Shown here in pieces: positions 39,236-49,528 of a stretch of 60,914 bases of DNA. The stretch is from contig NZ_POIZ01000004.1 of assembly GCF_002960425.1 (NCBI RefSeq), forward strand, positions 1-60,914, in the 5' to 3' direction. The DNA is from Streptococcus suis. Lineage in GTDB: Bacteria > Bacillota > Bacilli > Lactobacillales > Streptococcaceae. Position 1 is the stretch's first letter, and the number at the start of each line of letters is the position of its first letter. Below the pieces are notes generated by a model. The model searched no databases and was not told the DNA's origin. It saw only the letters and a list, made by a program, of their open reading frames with translations. The position numbers were made by a program, and so were the translations under genes.

Positions 39236-40102
39236 ATGATTCGTTTAAAAAATATTTTATTGATCTTGCTCGGTGCTGGGCTATTTGCCTTTGGACTCAA
39301 CTACCTGATCATGCCCAATCGTTTATTTGAAGGGGGCGCAACTGGTCTTACCCTCATTATTTATTACCTTTTCGGCATTCAACCATGGGTGATGAACATT
39401 GTCATCAATATCCCCTTGTTTATCCTGGGTTGGAAAATACTAGGTAGAAAAACTCTCTATCTTAGTATTTTAGGGACGCTAGCTGTCACTGTTTGGCTGG
39501 CTATTTTTGAAAAAATTCCCTTTTCCATCCATCTCCAGCAAGATTTGATTTTGGTTAGTATCTTGGGTGGTATTCTAATGGGATTAGGGCTGGGCACCAT
39601 CTTCCGTTCAGGTGGAACCACTGGTGGAAGTGATATCATTGCCCGAATCGGTCACAAATACACTTCCTATTCGATTGGACAAATTATCCTAGCCATTGAT
39701 ATCCTAATTCTGACCTTGATTGTCATTGTCTTTAAGGACCTACGAACTGTCTTATATACCTTGATGATGGTAGCCATCGCTTCCCGTGTCATTGACTTTG
39801 TCACTGAGGGTGGCTACGGTAGCAAGGGCGTGATGATTGTTTCACAAAAATCCGATCAGCTTGCCCAGGCCATTGATAGCGAGATTGAACGTGGTGTCAC
39901 CTTTATCAAGGCGCAAGGTTTCTATAGCAAGACCGATGTCAACATGATCTACTCTGTCATCTATAAGAGCCAATTACAAGAAATGAAAGAACTTATCCAT
40001 CGCATTGATCCCCACGCCTTTATCACCATTACAGATGCCCATGAAGTGCTTGGAGAAGGATTTACACTGGACCGTGATAAACAACCACTAGAACGACATT
40101 GA
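39236..40102 (+). CDS. YitT family membrane protein
   Basis: This 288-residue protein has five or six membrane helices in the N-terminal two thirds (FGLNYLIMPNRLFEGGATG is a family motif, and GTIFRSGGTTGGSDIIA another). The cytosolic DUF2179 domain at the C-terminus (GVTFIKAQGFYSKTDVNMIY) is also typical. The family's substrate is unknown. The ATG at 39236 has GGGAGGTT upstream; the longest frame starts at 39218. The gene is read away from tmk and ends in a terminator. Confidence 0.92.
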   Translation: MIRLKNILLILLGAGLFAFGLNYLIMPNRLFEGGATGLTLIIYYLFGIQPWVMNIVINIPLFILGWKILGRKTLYLSILGTLAVTVWLAIFEKIPFSIHLQQDLILVSILGGILMGLGLGTIFRSGGTTGGSDIIARIGHKYTSYSIGQIILAIDILILTLIVIVFKDLRTVLYTLMMVAIASRVIDFVTEGGYGSKGVMIVSQKSDQLAQAIDSEIERGVTFIKAQGFYSKTDVNMIYSVIYKSQLQEMKELIHRIDPHAFITITDAHEVLGEGFTLDRDKQPLERH

Positions 40103-40106
40103 TAAG

Positions 40107-40169
40107 AAAACTAGCTCTATCAAACTGTAGCCGGAAGACATTGCTACAGGAATGATTGAGCTAGTTTTT
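40107..40169 (+). terminator. Terminator of the YitT gene
   Basis: AAAACTAGCTC and GAGCTAGTTTTT pair across a longer loop. It directly follows the stop. Confidence 0.75.
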
Positions 40170-40304
40170 ATATCGGACAAATTCCATATCATGACAATGT
40201 ATAGTCATTTGAAAGGCTTTGATACATCGTCACTATCAGCTTGCCGTACTCTAGTAATGTCTGCACCTCAGTTCTTGGTCTGAAAACTCTTCATTCGATT
40301 ATAC

Positions 40305-40354
40305 AAAACGCATAAAATCACATTGGTAATAATGTTGGTTTTACGCGTTTTTTT
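40305..40354. terminator. Long stem-loop in the gap between the YitT and adhesin genes
   Basis: AAAACGCATAAAA pairs with TTTTACGCGTTTT (one wobble) around a 21-base loop, with a T-run on the plus strand. The gap 40103-40506 otherwise holds only the two neighbouring terminators; I see no gene there. Confidence 0.6.
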
Positions 40355-40403
40355 ATTTACGAATTGAGAATACCTCTTCCATTACAAAAATTGACAAAGT
40401 GCC

Positions 40404-40433
40404 AAAAAAAATGGCCCAAAGGACCATTTTCCC
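40404..40433 (-). terminator. Terminator of the giant surface protein gene
   Basis: On the minus strand AAAATGGTCC-TTT-GGGCCATTTTTTTT forms a good hairpin with a T-run. It is about 75 bp past the stop. Confidence 0.8.
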
Positions 40434-40506
40434 GAAAAGTCGATACTTTTCTTGGCTATTTCATCTTATATAGAAAAGGGGGAATTCCTTTTACTACTAA
40501 AACTAA

Positions 40507-43500
40507 TTAGTCTTCGTTGCGACGACGTTTACCAGCAAGAGCAAGTGCTGCAACAAGCATACCGGCACCAAGAACTGCTGCTGATGATGAAGCTTCACCT
40601 GTGTTTGGCAATTGAGCCGCACCAGCCTTAGCAGTAGTTGCTGGAGCTGATGGTGTAGCTGGAGCTGCAGGAGCCTGTGGTTTTGGTGTAGCAGGCGCTT
40701 GAGGTGCTGGAGTTGCAGGTGTCTGTGGTTTTGGTGCAACAGGGTTGCTTACCTTACGGTAAACATGGTATGTATTACCATCGCCATCAGTGTATGTCTT
40801 ACCTGTGAACTCGTAGCCTAGGATTGACTTGTTAGGTGTTGTTCCCTCTTCTTGCGGTGCAATTGGGTTACCGTCTTCGTCAACGTGGTTTGTTACAACC
40901 TTCTTAGCAGGTGTTTCTACTTTGCGGTAGATGTGAGTTGTGTTACCATCTGGATCTGTTACAGTCTTACCTGTGAACTCGTAGCCTGGGATTGACTTGT
41001 TAGGTGTTGTACCTTCTTCTTGCGGTGCAATTGGGTTACCATCTTCGTCAACGTGGTTTGTCACAACCTTCTTAGCAGGTGTTTCTACTTTGCGGTAGAT
41101 GTGGGTTGTGTTACCATCTGGATCTGTTACAGTCTTACCTGTGAACTCGTAGCCTGGGATTGACTTGTTAGGTGTTGTACCATCTTCTTGCGGTGCAATT
41201 GGGTTACCATTTTCGTCAACGTGGTTTGTCACAACCTTCTTAGCAGGTGTTTCAACCTTGCGGTAGATGTGGGTTGTGTTACCGTCTGGATCTGTTACAG
41301 TCTTACCTGTGAACTCGTAGCCTGGGATTGACTTGTTAGGTGTTGTACCATCTTCTTGCGGTGCGATTGGGTTACCGTTTTCGTCAACGTGGTTTGTCAC
41401 AACCTTCTTAGCTGGAGTCACTTTACGGTAAACGTAAGTTACTTCAGTAGTCTTACCACCTACAACAGTACCAGTTTCTGAACCATCAACACGAACAAGC
41501 TCATAAGTTGTACCATCTTCTGTAGTGATAGTGTTTGGCTTGTTATCAGTTGTGTCATAAGACTTACCAGCTGGAACGTTTGTTTCGTCTTGAACAGGTG
41601 TCTTAATCACTGTACCATCTTCAGTCACATAGTTCACCACAACGTTACCGTTTTGTACGTAAGGGATTGGTGTGTCTACACCAGTTTCATCTGGTGTTGG
41701 TGGCACATAACCCTTAGATGGATCAGTTGGATCGATTGGTTTCAATGGCTCGTTGGTCTTAGGATCAACTGGTGTGTAACCTGGAACATGTGGGATTGAT
41801 GGAACTTCACCATTTGTACCTGGTGTTGTTGGATCAATTGGCTTATCTGGGTTCGTTGGATCGAATGGATATGGAACTTTTGGTTCTTGTCCTTCTGGAA
41901 CACCTGGAACTTGTGGAATCCAGTTGGCAACTTTCTTATACACATAAGTGATTTCAGTTGTCTTACCACCTTCAACTGTACCTGTTTCAGAACCAATTGT
42001 CTTAGATGGGATCAAGACATAACGTGAACCATCTTCTGTAACAATCTCAGCTGGTTTGTTATCTGTTGTGTCATAAGACTTACCAGCAGGAACGTTTGTT
42101 TCGTCTTGAACTGGTGCTTTGATAACTGTACCGTCTTCAGTAACGTAGTTCACGACTACTGTACCCTTAGGAGTTACTTTACGGTAAACGTGAGTCACAT
42201 TGCCATCTTCGTCAACAGTTGTCTTACCTGTGAATTCATAACCTGGGATTGATGTGTTTGGCTTCGTACCATCTTCTTGTGGTGAGATAGTCTTACCGTT
42301 CTCATCAACGTGGTTAGTTACAGGAGATTTAACTGCGCTAGAAACTTTACGGTATACGTAAGTTACTTGAGTTGTACCCTCAACAACTGAGCCATTTTCG
42401 TTACCTTGAGTTAATACTGGAACGATTTCATAAACTGAGCCGTCAGCTGTTGTAATGGTTGTTGGTTTGTTATCTGTTGTATTGTAAGATGTACCTGTTG
42501 ATGTAGATGCAGTATCTTCAACTGGAGAAGCAATCACATTACCTTCAGTATCGATATAGTTAACAACAACGTTACCTTTCACTTCTTCGTATACGTAAGT
42601 TACTTTCTTGTCTTCGCCTGAAGTCACTGATCCGTTTTCTTCACCAGTAGTCAAGCTTGGAACAAGTTTATATGTCTTACCGTCTTCAGTTGTGATGGTT
42701 GTTGGCTTGTTATCTTCTGTTGAATATGTCTTACCTGGTTCTGCGTTTTCTTCATCCTTAACTGGAGTCTTGATTACTGTACCATCAGTTGTTACATAGT
42801 TAACAGTTACTGAACCTGCTGGCTCGTATACATATGTTACTGATGTAGTACCTTCGACAACTTTACCAGTTTCGCTATCGCCAGCTTTCACTTCTTTGTA
42901 GTAGTAAGTAACTCCGTTGTGTTTGATAACAGCTGGTTTGTAATCAGTCGTGTCGTAAGCAGTATCAAGAGCAGCGTCAGTCGTATCATTTACTGAAGTT
43001 GCAATTGTTTCACCCTTAGTGTTTACATAGTTAACTACAACGCTACCGTTTGGATTTGGAGCTGGAGTGGTTACTTTTTGGTAAACGTAAGTTACTTGAG
43101 TTGTACCCTCAACAACTGAACCATTCTCATTGCCTTTAGTCAATACTGGAACAAGTTTGTACTCAGTACCATCTTCAGTAGTGATAGTTTCTGGCTTGTT
43201 GTCTGTTGTATCGTAAGCTGTGCCTGTTGATGTAGATGCTGTATCTGTTACAGGGGCTTTGATAACATTGCCTTCTGTGTCGATGTAGTTAACAACAACG
43301 TCACCTTTCACTTCTTCGTACACGTAAGTTACTTTCTTGTCTTCGCCTGAAGTTACTGAGCCGTTTTCTTCGCCAGTAGTCAAGCTTGGAACAAGTTTGT
43401 ATGTCTTACCATCTTCAGTTGTGATAGTTGTTGGCTTGTTATCTTCTGTTGAGTATGTCTTACCTGGCTCAGCGTTTTCTTCGTCCTTAACTGGAGTCTT

Positions 43501-46500
43501 GATAACTGTACCGTCAGTAGTTACATAGTTAACAGTTACTGAACCTGCTGGCTCGTAGACGTATTGAACAGTTGTCGTACCTTCTACAACAGTACCTTTC
43601 TCCGCAGCTGATGTGTCTTTCACTTCTTTGTAGAAGTAAGTCACTCCATCTTTAGTGATGGTAGCTGGTTTGAAATCAAGCGTTTCATAAACTGTACCAG
43701 TTGTTGTTTCTGGAGTATCTACTACATCAGTTGCAATCTTCTCACCTGCTGTGTTGTAGTACTCAACCACAACTGTACCAGTCTTGGCAACTGGAGTTAC
43801 TTTTTGGTAAACGTAAGTTACTTGAGTCGTACCTTCAACAACTGAACCATTCTCATTGCCTTTAGTCAATACTGGAACAAGTTTATACTCAGTACCGTCT
43901 TCAGTTGTAATCGTTGTTGGTTTGTTATCTTTTGTATCGTAAGCTGTACCTGTTGATGTAGATGGAGTATCTGTTACAGGAGCTTTGATAACGTTACCTT
44001 CAGTATCGATGTAGTTAACAACAACTGAACCTTTCACTTCTTCGTAAACGTAAGTGACTTGCTTGTCTTCACCAGAAGTTACTGTACCGTTCTCTTCGCC
44101 TTTAGTTGCGTTTGGAACAAGTTTGTATGTCTTACCATCTTCTGTTGTGATAGTCGTTGGTTTGTTGTCTTCTGTTGAGTATGTCTTACCTGGTTCAGCG
44201 TTTTCTTCATCCTTAACTGGAGACTTGATCACTGTACCATCAGTTGTGACATAGTTAACGGTTACTGAACCTGCTGGCTCGTAAACGTATTTAACTGTTG
44301 TCGTACCTTCAACCACATCACCTGTTTCCGCTGCTGAGTCAGCTTTCACTTCTTTGTAGTAGTAAACTGTACCATCAGTTGCAGTAATCTTAGCTGGTTT
44401 GTGATCAAGAGTTGAGTAAGCTGTACCTGTTGATGAAGCTGGTGTATCTTCAACATCAGTAGCGATTTTCTCGCCTGCAGTGTTGTAGTACTCAACAACA
44501 ACTGAACCTTTCACTTCTTCGTAAACATAAGTGACTTGCTTGTCTTCACCAGAAGTTACTGTTCCGTTCTCTTCGCCTTTAGTTGCGTTTGGAACGAGTT
44601 TGTAGGTTTTACCATCTTCTGTTGTGATGGTTGTTGGCTTGTTGTCTTCAGTTGAGTAAGACTTACCTGGTTCAGCATTCTCTTCGTCTTTGACTGGAGA
44701 TTTGATAACTTTACCATCAGTTGTTACATAATTCACTGTAACAGATCCGCCTGGTTCGTAAACATAAGTAACTTCTGTTGTACCTTCAACCACTTTACCT
44801 GTTTCAGCAGCGGACTTAGCGTCTACTTCTTTGTAATAGTAAACAGTGCCATCTTCAGCGGTAATCTTAGTTGGTTTGTTGTCAGTTGTATCGTAAGCCG
44901 TACCTGTTGAAGTTGTCTTAGTATCCACTACTTGAGGAGCGATTACTTCACCTGCAGTGTTTACATAGTTAACAACAACATCACCCTTAACTTCTTCGTA
45001 GACATAAGTGACTTCTGTTACGCCTGGAACAACTTCGCCTTTTTCAGTTCCCTGAGTCATTTTAGGAACCAACTTGAATGTGCGACCATCTTTAGTTGTG
45101 ATTGTTTCTGGTTTCACATCTGTTGTATCGTACTCTGTACCTGTTGAAGATTCTGGTGTATCTACTACTTGTGCTTGTAATTCTTCACCTGTTGTTGAGA
45201 TGTAATTTACAACAACTGAACCTTTCACTTCTTTGTAGACATAAGTCACTTCTGTTGTCTTACCAGCTTCAACGTTACCAGTTTCGTTACCGATTGTTGC
45301 AGTTGGAACCAACTCATAAGTTTTACCTTCATCAGTAGTGATGGTAGTTGGGCGCAAGTCACTTGTATCATACGTTGAACCTGGTTTACCATCTACAGTA
45401 TCATCAACAGTACTTGCTGTTACTGTACCGACATTGGTTACACCTGAAATTGGAGTGCCGTCTGTCGCAATGTAATGAACAATAACGTCACCAGCTTTTT
45501 CGTAAACATACTGAACAGTTGTCGTTGCTTCTGCTACTTTACCAGTCGTTGGTGCAGAAGTATCTTTCACTTCTTTGTAGTAGTAAACTGTACCGTCTGT
45601 CGCAGTAATTGTTTCTGGGCGGTTGTCTTCGTCTGTGTTGTAATCTGTACCAACAGACTTGTTCTCTTCATCAACAACCGTTTTCGCGATGATTTCACCA
45701 GCAGTATTGTAGTATTCTACCACAACATCTGATTTCACTTCTTCATAGATGTAAGTTACTTCAGTTGTCTTACCTGCTTCAACATCACCAGTTTCGTTAC
45801 CTTTAGTCGCATTTGGAACAAGTTTGTAAACTTTGCCATCTGTAGTCGTAATTGTTTCTGGCTTGTTATCTTTTGTATCGTATGGACTACCTGGTTTCGC
45901 GTTTGTTTCGTCTTTTACTGGATCCTTGATAACTGTACCGTCAGCCAATGTGTAGTTAACAACAACGTTACCAGCTTTTTCGTAGACATAAGTTACTTCT
46001 GTAGTACCTTCTACAACCTTACCAGTTTCAGCTGCAGAACCTGCTTGGATCTCTGAACCTGTTGGCAAGATGTAGTAAACATCACCAGTGCTGTCTTCGA
46101 TGATTTTATTTGGCTTGTTGTCAGTTGTGTCATAACTTGAACCAGTATCGCCATCGTCTGTATCAACAACAGGAGATGCGATTACTTTACCATCAGTGTT
46201 CACATAATTAACAACAACGTCACCGGTCACTAGCTCATAGTAGTAAGTAACTTCAGTTGTACCTACTACGACTGTACCTGTTTCCGCACCATCTACAGCT
46301 TTAGGAATACGTTTATATACTTTACCATCCGCTGTCGTGATTGTTTCCTCAATCTTATCAGTCGTATCATAGGTTGTACCAGTCGAAGCATCAACAGTAT
46401 CGTTTACAGAAGGTGAAATTTCTGTACCATCCAAGAGTTTATAATGGACTACAACATTCCCTTTTACTTCTGAATAGACATAAGTTACCTCTTTAGTTAC

Positions 46501-49140
46501 ACCTGCTTCAATGTCTCCAGTTGGAGAAGCGGAATTTACATCAACCTCTTTAAATGTATACGTTTTTCCATCTTCTGCAACAATCGTTGTAGGTTTTTCA
46601 CCATCTTGCGTTGCATCATAGGTAGTACCTGGCTCACCATTAACAGTGTCAACAACCTTAGCTTTGATAACATCGCCAGCTTCATTTACATAATTGATAT
46701 TTACATGACCAGCAGGCACATAGACATATGTCAATTCCTTGATTGTATTACTTGCAACCGTTCCCGTTTCAGCATCAATTTCTTCAACTGTACGTGAATC
46801 ATCTGTACGGGTTGTAGCAGCAAAGACACCTGCATCTGCAAGCCCATCAATGTTCTTATAGAAGTAAGTAACACCTTCTTTAACAATAGTGGCATCTCGA
46901 AGTGGAACTGTATCATAATTCGAACCAGTATCACCATAAGAAACTGCAACTTTGCTATCTTGGAGAACTTTGCCCTTGTCGTCTACATAGAATACTTCTA
47001 CCGCTCCTTTAGGAGTATAGTAAAACGTTGTATCAACATTAGCTTCTGAGAATTCATTATAAAGTGTCCAGAATGCGGTTTTTCCTGGGAATGAATATGC
47101 ACGGGTTGCATCATAGCCTTCAAGCGTTTTTTCCGCTGTCCAATATTTTAAGTTATCTACAACTCCTGTTGAGTAAACCGTCTCGTATGTAGAATCATCC
47201 GCTCCTGCTGCTTTTCGTTGAATAGTAATTACAACATCACCATCCTCAGATACAAAAGTTTTTACACGTCGTTCAATATATCCAGCACGAGGAGGTGCAA
47301 CTGTAATTGCTGTAGTACCGACCTCATAACCTTTTGAAATCAATCCAGACTCTTGCTCACCAGAAACGTATTCATAATTTGTGACATCCCGTTTTGTAGA
47401 TGAAGTAAATACATCTCCTTCAAGTCCTTTAATAGTATATTTTACAATTAATTCCTCTGTCCCTTGGACACGGTAGTAGGTTGTTTGTGTAGCAATTCTT
47501 GGTACATAACTCCACAATTTATGAACAGGATCGCCCTTCTGTACCAAACCATTTGACTGCCACACAGCTCTTGTACGTAACTCTGTTGCTTCTGCACTAC
47601 CAAAGTAGAATTCTAAACGGTCTATATCTTGACCACCTAGAGTTACTGTCTCATATGTTGCGGTGAAATTTAACGTATGAGGGACATAAGAATTGGTGGC
47701 TGGATTTGGGACTGTAATGGTCACATTTTCAATTTGACCGTTTAATACCTTAGTTGTATCACCAAGAGAAACAGTAGTTTCACCAAGTAATTCCTGTGTA
47801 GTCTTATCTACAATTCGAACGAAAACATCTGTGTTTGATGGATCTGTCATATCCCTTGAAACAGTCATATAAAGATCACGACGCTTATCCGTTTCATTTA
47901 CTAAAGTATACGGATCTAAGTTTGAAACTAGGAATGTATAGCGTCCTGTCGTTGGATCATTCTTTAATTGATCTGTTTCAGTAAAGTATGGACGAGTAAT
48001 TGAAGCACCTGCTGGATCATCCATATCTGGTGTTACAGTGAATCCATCCGCAATAGCACCTTGACCAGATGTTTGGAGTTCTTGGAAGTCAGAACCAGGT
48101 CCTTGGTTAATCAAACCACTTGTCAAATTACCAGTAGTTGATGTTGTCGCCAACATGACTACGATATCACCAGTTTCTGAGAACTTACGCAATTCAAGTA
48201 CAAGTGCTTCAACGTTTGAGCGAACTGCATCGATTTGTGCATTTACTGTTTCAAGAGTAGCTGCTGAGTTACTCAATTCAGCTGTTGCTTCGCTTACAGC
48301 TAATCTAGTTGCTGAAGCTACTGTCTTCAAAGCTTCGTTTGAGCTGTCTGCAGCAACCAAACGCTCTGCTTCTTTAGTCAAAAGTTCTGCTTCAGAAGTT
48401 ACTTGCTCAAGAACAACTTTGGCTTCTTCAACAGTTGCTGGAGTTTTTACAGTTTCAGCTACTGCTTCACTTGTCGCAGCTTTTGTTTCTTTAGCTGTAT
48501 TTGTTGTTTCGTTTACAGCTGTTTCTGCAGAAGTTGACTCAGTAGTTGTTGTTGATTTTGCTTCAGCTTTCTTAACAACTTTAACAGTCGATACGTTTTG
48601 ACCATTTTCTGTTACTTCGAGAGTTACTGAAGAAGATTGACCTGATGCTAATTCATAACCTTCTGGAATTGAAACAAAAACAGGGATGGTTGCTTTAGCA
48701 ACTTCATCAGTTGTGTTGATTGTTGCAGTATTAACAGAAGCATTTACCAATGTGCCATCTTCTAACACATAAGTCACAATGTAGTTGATTGTCGCTACAC
48801 GTTCTGCACTTGTAACTGTTTGACCGTCAATAGTCCCAACAGTTTCAGTAGTTGAAGCCACTGTTGCTGATGCTTCTGTTGACGCAACTGTCGCTGACGT
48901 TTCAGTAGTAGTTGACGCTGCTACTTCTGCACTTGCTTCTGTTGAAGAAGCAAGTGTAGATGTTGCAGTTGTCGTTTCAGATGATGCAAGTGTTTCTTCT
49001 GCTTGTACTGCCTGAGCTCCAGCACCAAGAGCTAAGGACATACCAAGCAAGACACTGGCTGCACCAAAATGATACTTACGGATTGAAAAATGCTGACGCA
49101 TTCCGTACCAATCGAAAGCCTTTTTTTTCGAACGATTCAT
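40507..49140 (-). CDS. Giant LPXTG-anchored MucBP-repeat surface protein
   Basis: This is a putative adhesin of about 2877 residues. The YSIRK signal peptide (HFSIRKYHFGAASVLLGMSL) precedes a Ser/Thr/Ala-rich linker and an alanine-rich helical stretch of about 100 residues. A non-repeated N-terminal domain of roughly 450 residues follows and is probably the binding head. Then come about twenty MucBP-like units (such as GSVTVNYVTTDGTVIK followed by ITTEDGKTYKLVP and VTYVYE). A Pro-rich linker (PQVPGVPEGQEPKVPYPFD) sits near the end. Five units of about 55 residues (NHVDENGNPIAPQEDGT) follow. The sorting signal is LPNTGEASSSAAVLGAG, then a helix and KRRRNED. MucBP repeats bind mucin in other species. 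The ATG at 49140 has GGAGGGA; the upstream extension to 49194 is not used. I do not assign a name. Confidence 0.93.
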   Translation of the reverse strand: MNRSKKKAFDWYGMRQHFSIRKYHFGAASVLLGMSLALGAGAQAVQAEETLASSETTTATSTLASSTEASAEVAASTTTETSATVASTEASATVASTTETVGTIDGQTVTSAERVATINYIVTYVLEDGTLVNASVNTATINTTDEVAKATIPVFVSIPEGYELASGQSSSVTLEVTENGQNVSTVKVVKKAEAKSTTTTESTSAETAVNETTNTAKETKAATSEAVAETVKTPATVEEAKVVLEQVTSEAELLTKEAERLVAADSSNEALKTVASATRLAVSEATAELSNSAATLETVNAQIDAVRSNVEALVLELRKFSETGDIVVMLATTSTTGNLTSGLINQGPGSDFQELQTSGQGAIADGFTVTPDMDDPAGASITRPYFTETDQLKNDPTTGRYTFLVSNLDPYTLVNETDKRRDLYMTVSRDMTDPSNTDVFVRIVDKTTQELLGETTVSLGDTTKVLNGQIENVTITVPNPATNSYVPHTLNFTATYETVTLGGQDIDRLEFYFGSAEATELRTRAVWQSNGLVQKGDPVHKLWSYVPRIATQTTYYRVQGTEELIVKYTIKGLEGDVFTSSTKRDVTNYEYVSGEQESGLISKGYEVGTTAITVAPPRAGYIERRVKTFVSEDGDVVITIQRKAAGADDSTYETVYSTGVVDNLKYWTAEKTLEGYDATRAYSFPGKTAFWTLYNEFSEANVDTTFYYTPKGAVEVFYVDDKGKVLQDSKVAVSYGDTGSNYDTVPLRDATIVKEGVTYFYKNIDGLADAGVFAATTRTDDSRTVEEIDAETGTVASNTIKELTYVYVPAGHVNINYVNEAGDVIKAKVVDTVNGEPGTTYDATQDGEKPTTIVAEDGKTYTFKEVDVNSASPTGDIEAGVTKEVTYVYSEVKGNVVVHYKLLDGTEISPSVNDTVDASTGTTYDTTDKIEETITTADGKVYKRIPKAVDGAETGTVVVGTTEVTYYYELVTGDVVVNYVNTDGKVIASPVVDTDDGDTGSSYDTTDNKPNKIIEDSTGDVYYILPTGSEIQAGSAAETGKVVEGTTEVTYVYEKAGNVVVNYTLADGTVIKDPVKDETNAKPGSPYDTKDNKPETITTTDGKVYKLVPNATKGNETGDVEAGKTTEVTYIYEEVKSDVVVEYYNTAGEIIAKTVVDEENKSVGTDYNTDEDNRPETITATDGTVYYYKEVKDTSAPTTGKVAEATTTVQYVYEKAGDVIVHYIATDGTPISGVTNVGTVTASTVDDTVDGKPGSTYDTSDLRPTTITTDEGKTYELVPTATIGNETGNVEAGKTTEVTYVYKEVKGSVVVNYISTTGEELQAQVVDTPESSTGTEYDTTDVKPETITTKDGRTFKLVPKMTQGTEKGEVVPGVTEVTYVYEEVKGDVVVNYVNTAGEVIAPQVVDTKTTSTGTAYDTTDNKPTKITAEDGTVYYYKEVDAKSAAETGKVVEGTTEVTYVYEPGGSVTVNYVTTDGKVIKSPVKDEENAEPGKSYSTEDNKPTTITTEDGKTYKLVPNATKGEENGTVTSGEDKQVTYVYEEVKGSVVVEYYNTAGEKIATDVEDTPASSTGTAYSTLDHKPAKITATDGTVYYYKEVKADSAAETGDVVEGTTTVKYVYEPAGSVTVNYVTTDGTVIKSPVKDEENAEPGKTYSTEDNKPTTITTEDGKTYKLVPNATKGEENGTVTSGEDKQVTYVYEEVKGSVVVNYIDTEGNVIKAPVTDTPSTSTGTAYDTKDNKPTTITTEDGTEYKLVPVLTKGNENGSVVEGTTQVTYVYQKVTPVAKTGTVVVEYYNTAGEKIATDVVDTPETTTGTVYETLDFKPATITKDGVTYFYKEVKDTSAAEKGTVVEGTTTVQYVYEPAGSVTVNYVTTDGTVIKTPVKDEENAEPGKTYSTEDNKPTTITTEDGKTYKLVPSLTTGEENGSVTSGEDKKVTYVYEEVKGDVVVNYIDTEGNVIKAPVTDTASTSTGTAYDTTDNKPETITTEDGTEYKLVPVLTKGNENGSVVEGTTQVTYVYQKVTTPAPNPNGSVVVNYVNTKGETIATSVNDTTDAALDTAYDTTDYKPAVIKHNGVTYYYKEVKAGDSETGKVVEGTTSVTYVYEPAGSVTVNYVTTDGTVIKTPVKDEENAEPGKTYSTEDNKPTTITTEDGKTYKLVPSLTTGEENGSVTSGEDKKVTYVYEEVKGNVVVNYIDTEGNVIASPVEDTASTSTGTSYNTTDNKPTTITTADGSVYEIVPVLTQGNENGSVVEGTTQVTYVYRKVSSAVKSPVTNHVDENGKTISPQEDGTKPNTSIPGYEFTGKTTVDEDGNVTHVYRKVTPKGTVVVNYVTEDGTVIKAPVQDETNVPAGKSYDTTDNKPAEIVTEDGSRYVLIPSKTIGSETGTVEGGKTTEITYVYKKVANWIPQVPGVPEGQEPKVPYPFDPTNPDKPIDPTTPGTNGEVPSIPHVPGYTPVDPKTNEPLKPIDPTDPSKGYVPPTPDETGVDTPIPYVQNGNVVVNYVTEDGTVIKTPVQDETNVPAGKSYDTTDNKPNTITTEDGTTYELVRVDGSETGTVVGGKTTEVTYVYRKVTPAKKVVTNHVDENGNPIAPQEDGTTPNKSIPGYEFTGKTVTDPDGNTTHIYRKVETPAKKVVTNHVDENGNPIAPQEDGTTPNKSIPGYEFTGKTVTDPDGNTTHIYRKVETPAKKVVTNHVDEDGNPIAPQEEGTTPNKSIPGYEFTGKTVTDPDGNTTHIYRKVETPAKKVVTNHVDEDGNPIAPQEEGTTPNKSILGYEFTGKTYTDGDGNTYHVYRKVSNPVAPKPQTPATPAPQAPATPKPQAPAAPATPSAPATTAKAGAAQLPNTGEASSSAAVLGAGMLVAALALAGKRRRNED
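40740..41420. repeat. Tandem repeats of about 168 bp at the 3' end of the adhesin gene
   Basis: Four near-identical tandem units encode KKVVTNHVDENGNPIAPQ, then the segment SIPGYEFTGKTVTDPDGNTT, then HIYRKVETPA. A related fifth unit lies farther upstream. The near identity suggests recent expansion. Confidence 0.85.
42340..46720. repeat. MucBP-like repeat array with a higher-order period of about 729 bp
   Basis: Units of about 80 residues alternate in three types, starting GSVTVNYVTTDGTV, G(S/D)VVVNYIDTEGNV and (T/S)VVVEYYNTAGEK. The triplet recurs at about 729 bp (compare 42585, 43314 and 44037). This implies duplication of blocks of three domains, not of single domains. Confidence 0.8.
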
Positions 49141-49343
49141 ATCGTCCCTCCTTGTAATAAAAAATAGACCAGAGGCTACACACTGGTAACACAAAATGAC
49201 TAACGTAAAAATCCTATTGACTGGATATTCAGGAAATAAAGAGTTATTAGTAAATTCATCATGTAGGGGGATAAATTTCTTTTAAATGCTATATTTCATA
49301 AATCATTTTTCTCTGGTAAGAGATAGATAAGCTTATCATGATT

Positions 49344-49371
49344 ATCATAGCATGCCCCCCCCATTTTTCAA
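49344..49371 (-). promoter_or_regulatory. Promoter of the giant adhesin with a G8 tract in the spacer
   Basis: On the minus strand TTGAAA (49366-49371) and TATGAT (49344-49349) are 16 bp apart, and the spacer contains eight consecutive G (49355-49362 as C on the plus strand). Slippage of this tract would change the spacing to 15 or 17 and so alter promoter strength. The leader is about 200 nt. No other good promoter was seen between here and the start. Confidence 0.65.
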
Positions 49372-49446
49372 GTAATTTTACTTGGATTTATTATTTTATT
49401 AGTCTGTTTTTGATTTTCATTGAGTATTAGTTCTTGTAGCAAAGAA

Positions 49447-49480
49447 AAAGAGAAGACCCTTTCAGGACTTCTCTCAGTAT
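49447..49480 (-). terminator. telA terminator
   Basis: On the minus strand GAGAAGTCC-TGAAA-GGGTCTTCTC is followed by TTTTTCTTT. It lies about 50 bp after the telA stop. Confidence 0.8.
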
Positions 49481-49528
49481 CCTCCTTCCATTATTAACCA
49501 CTAGGATTATCAAAGGAAAGCTATGTGA

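Noticed and set aside
42608..44254. Several similar open frames of about 63-66 codons on the plus strand inside the adhesin gene
   Set aside because: They are shadows of the repeated MucBP units and recur with the repeat period.
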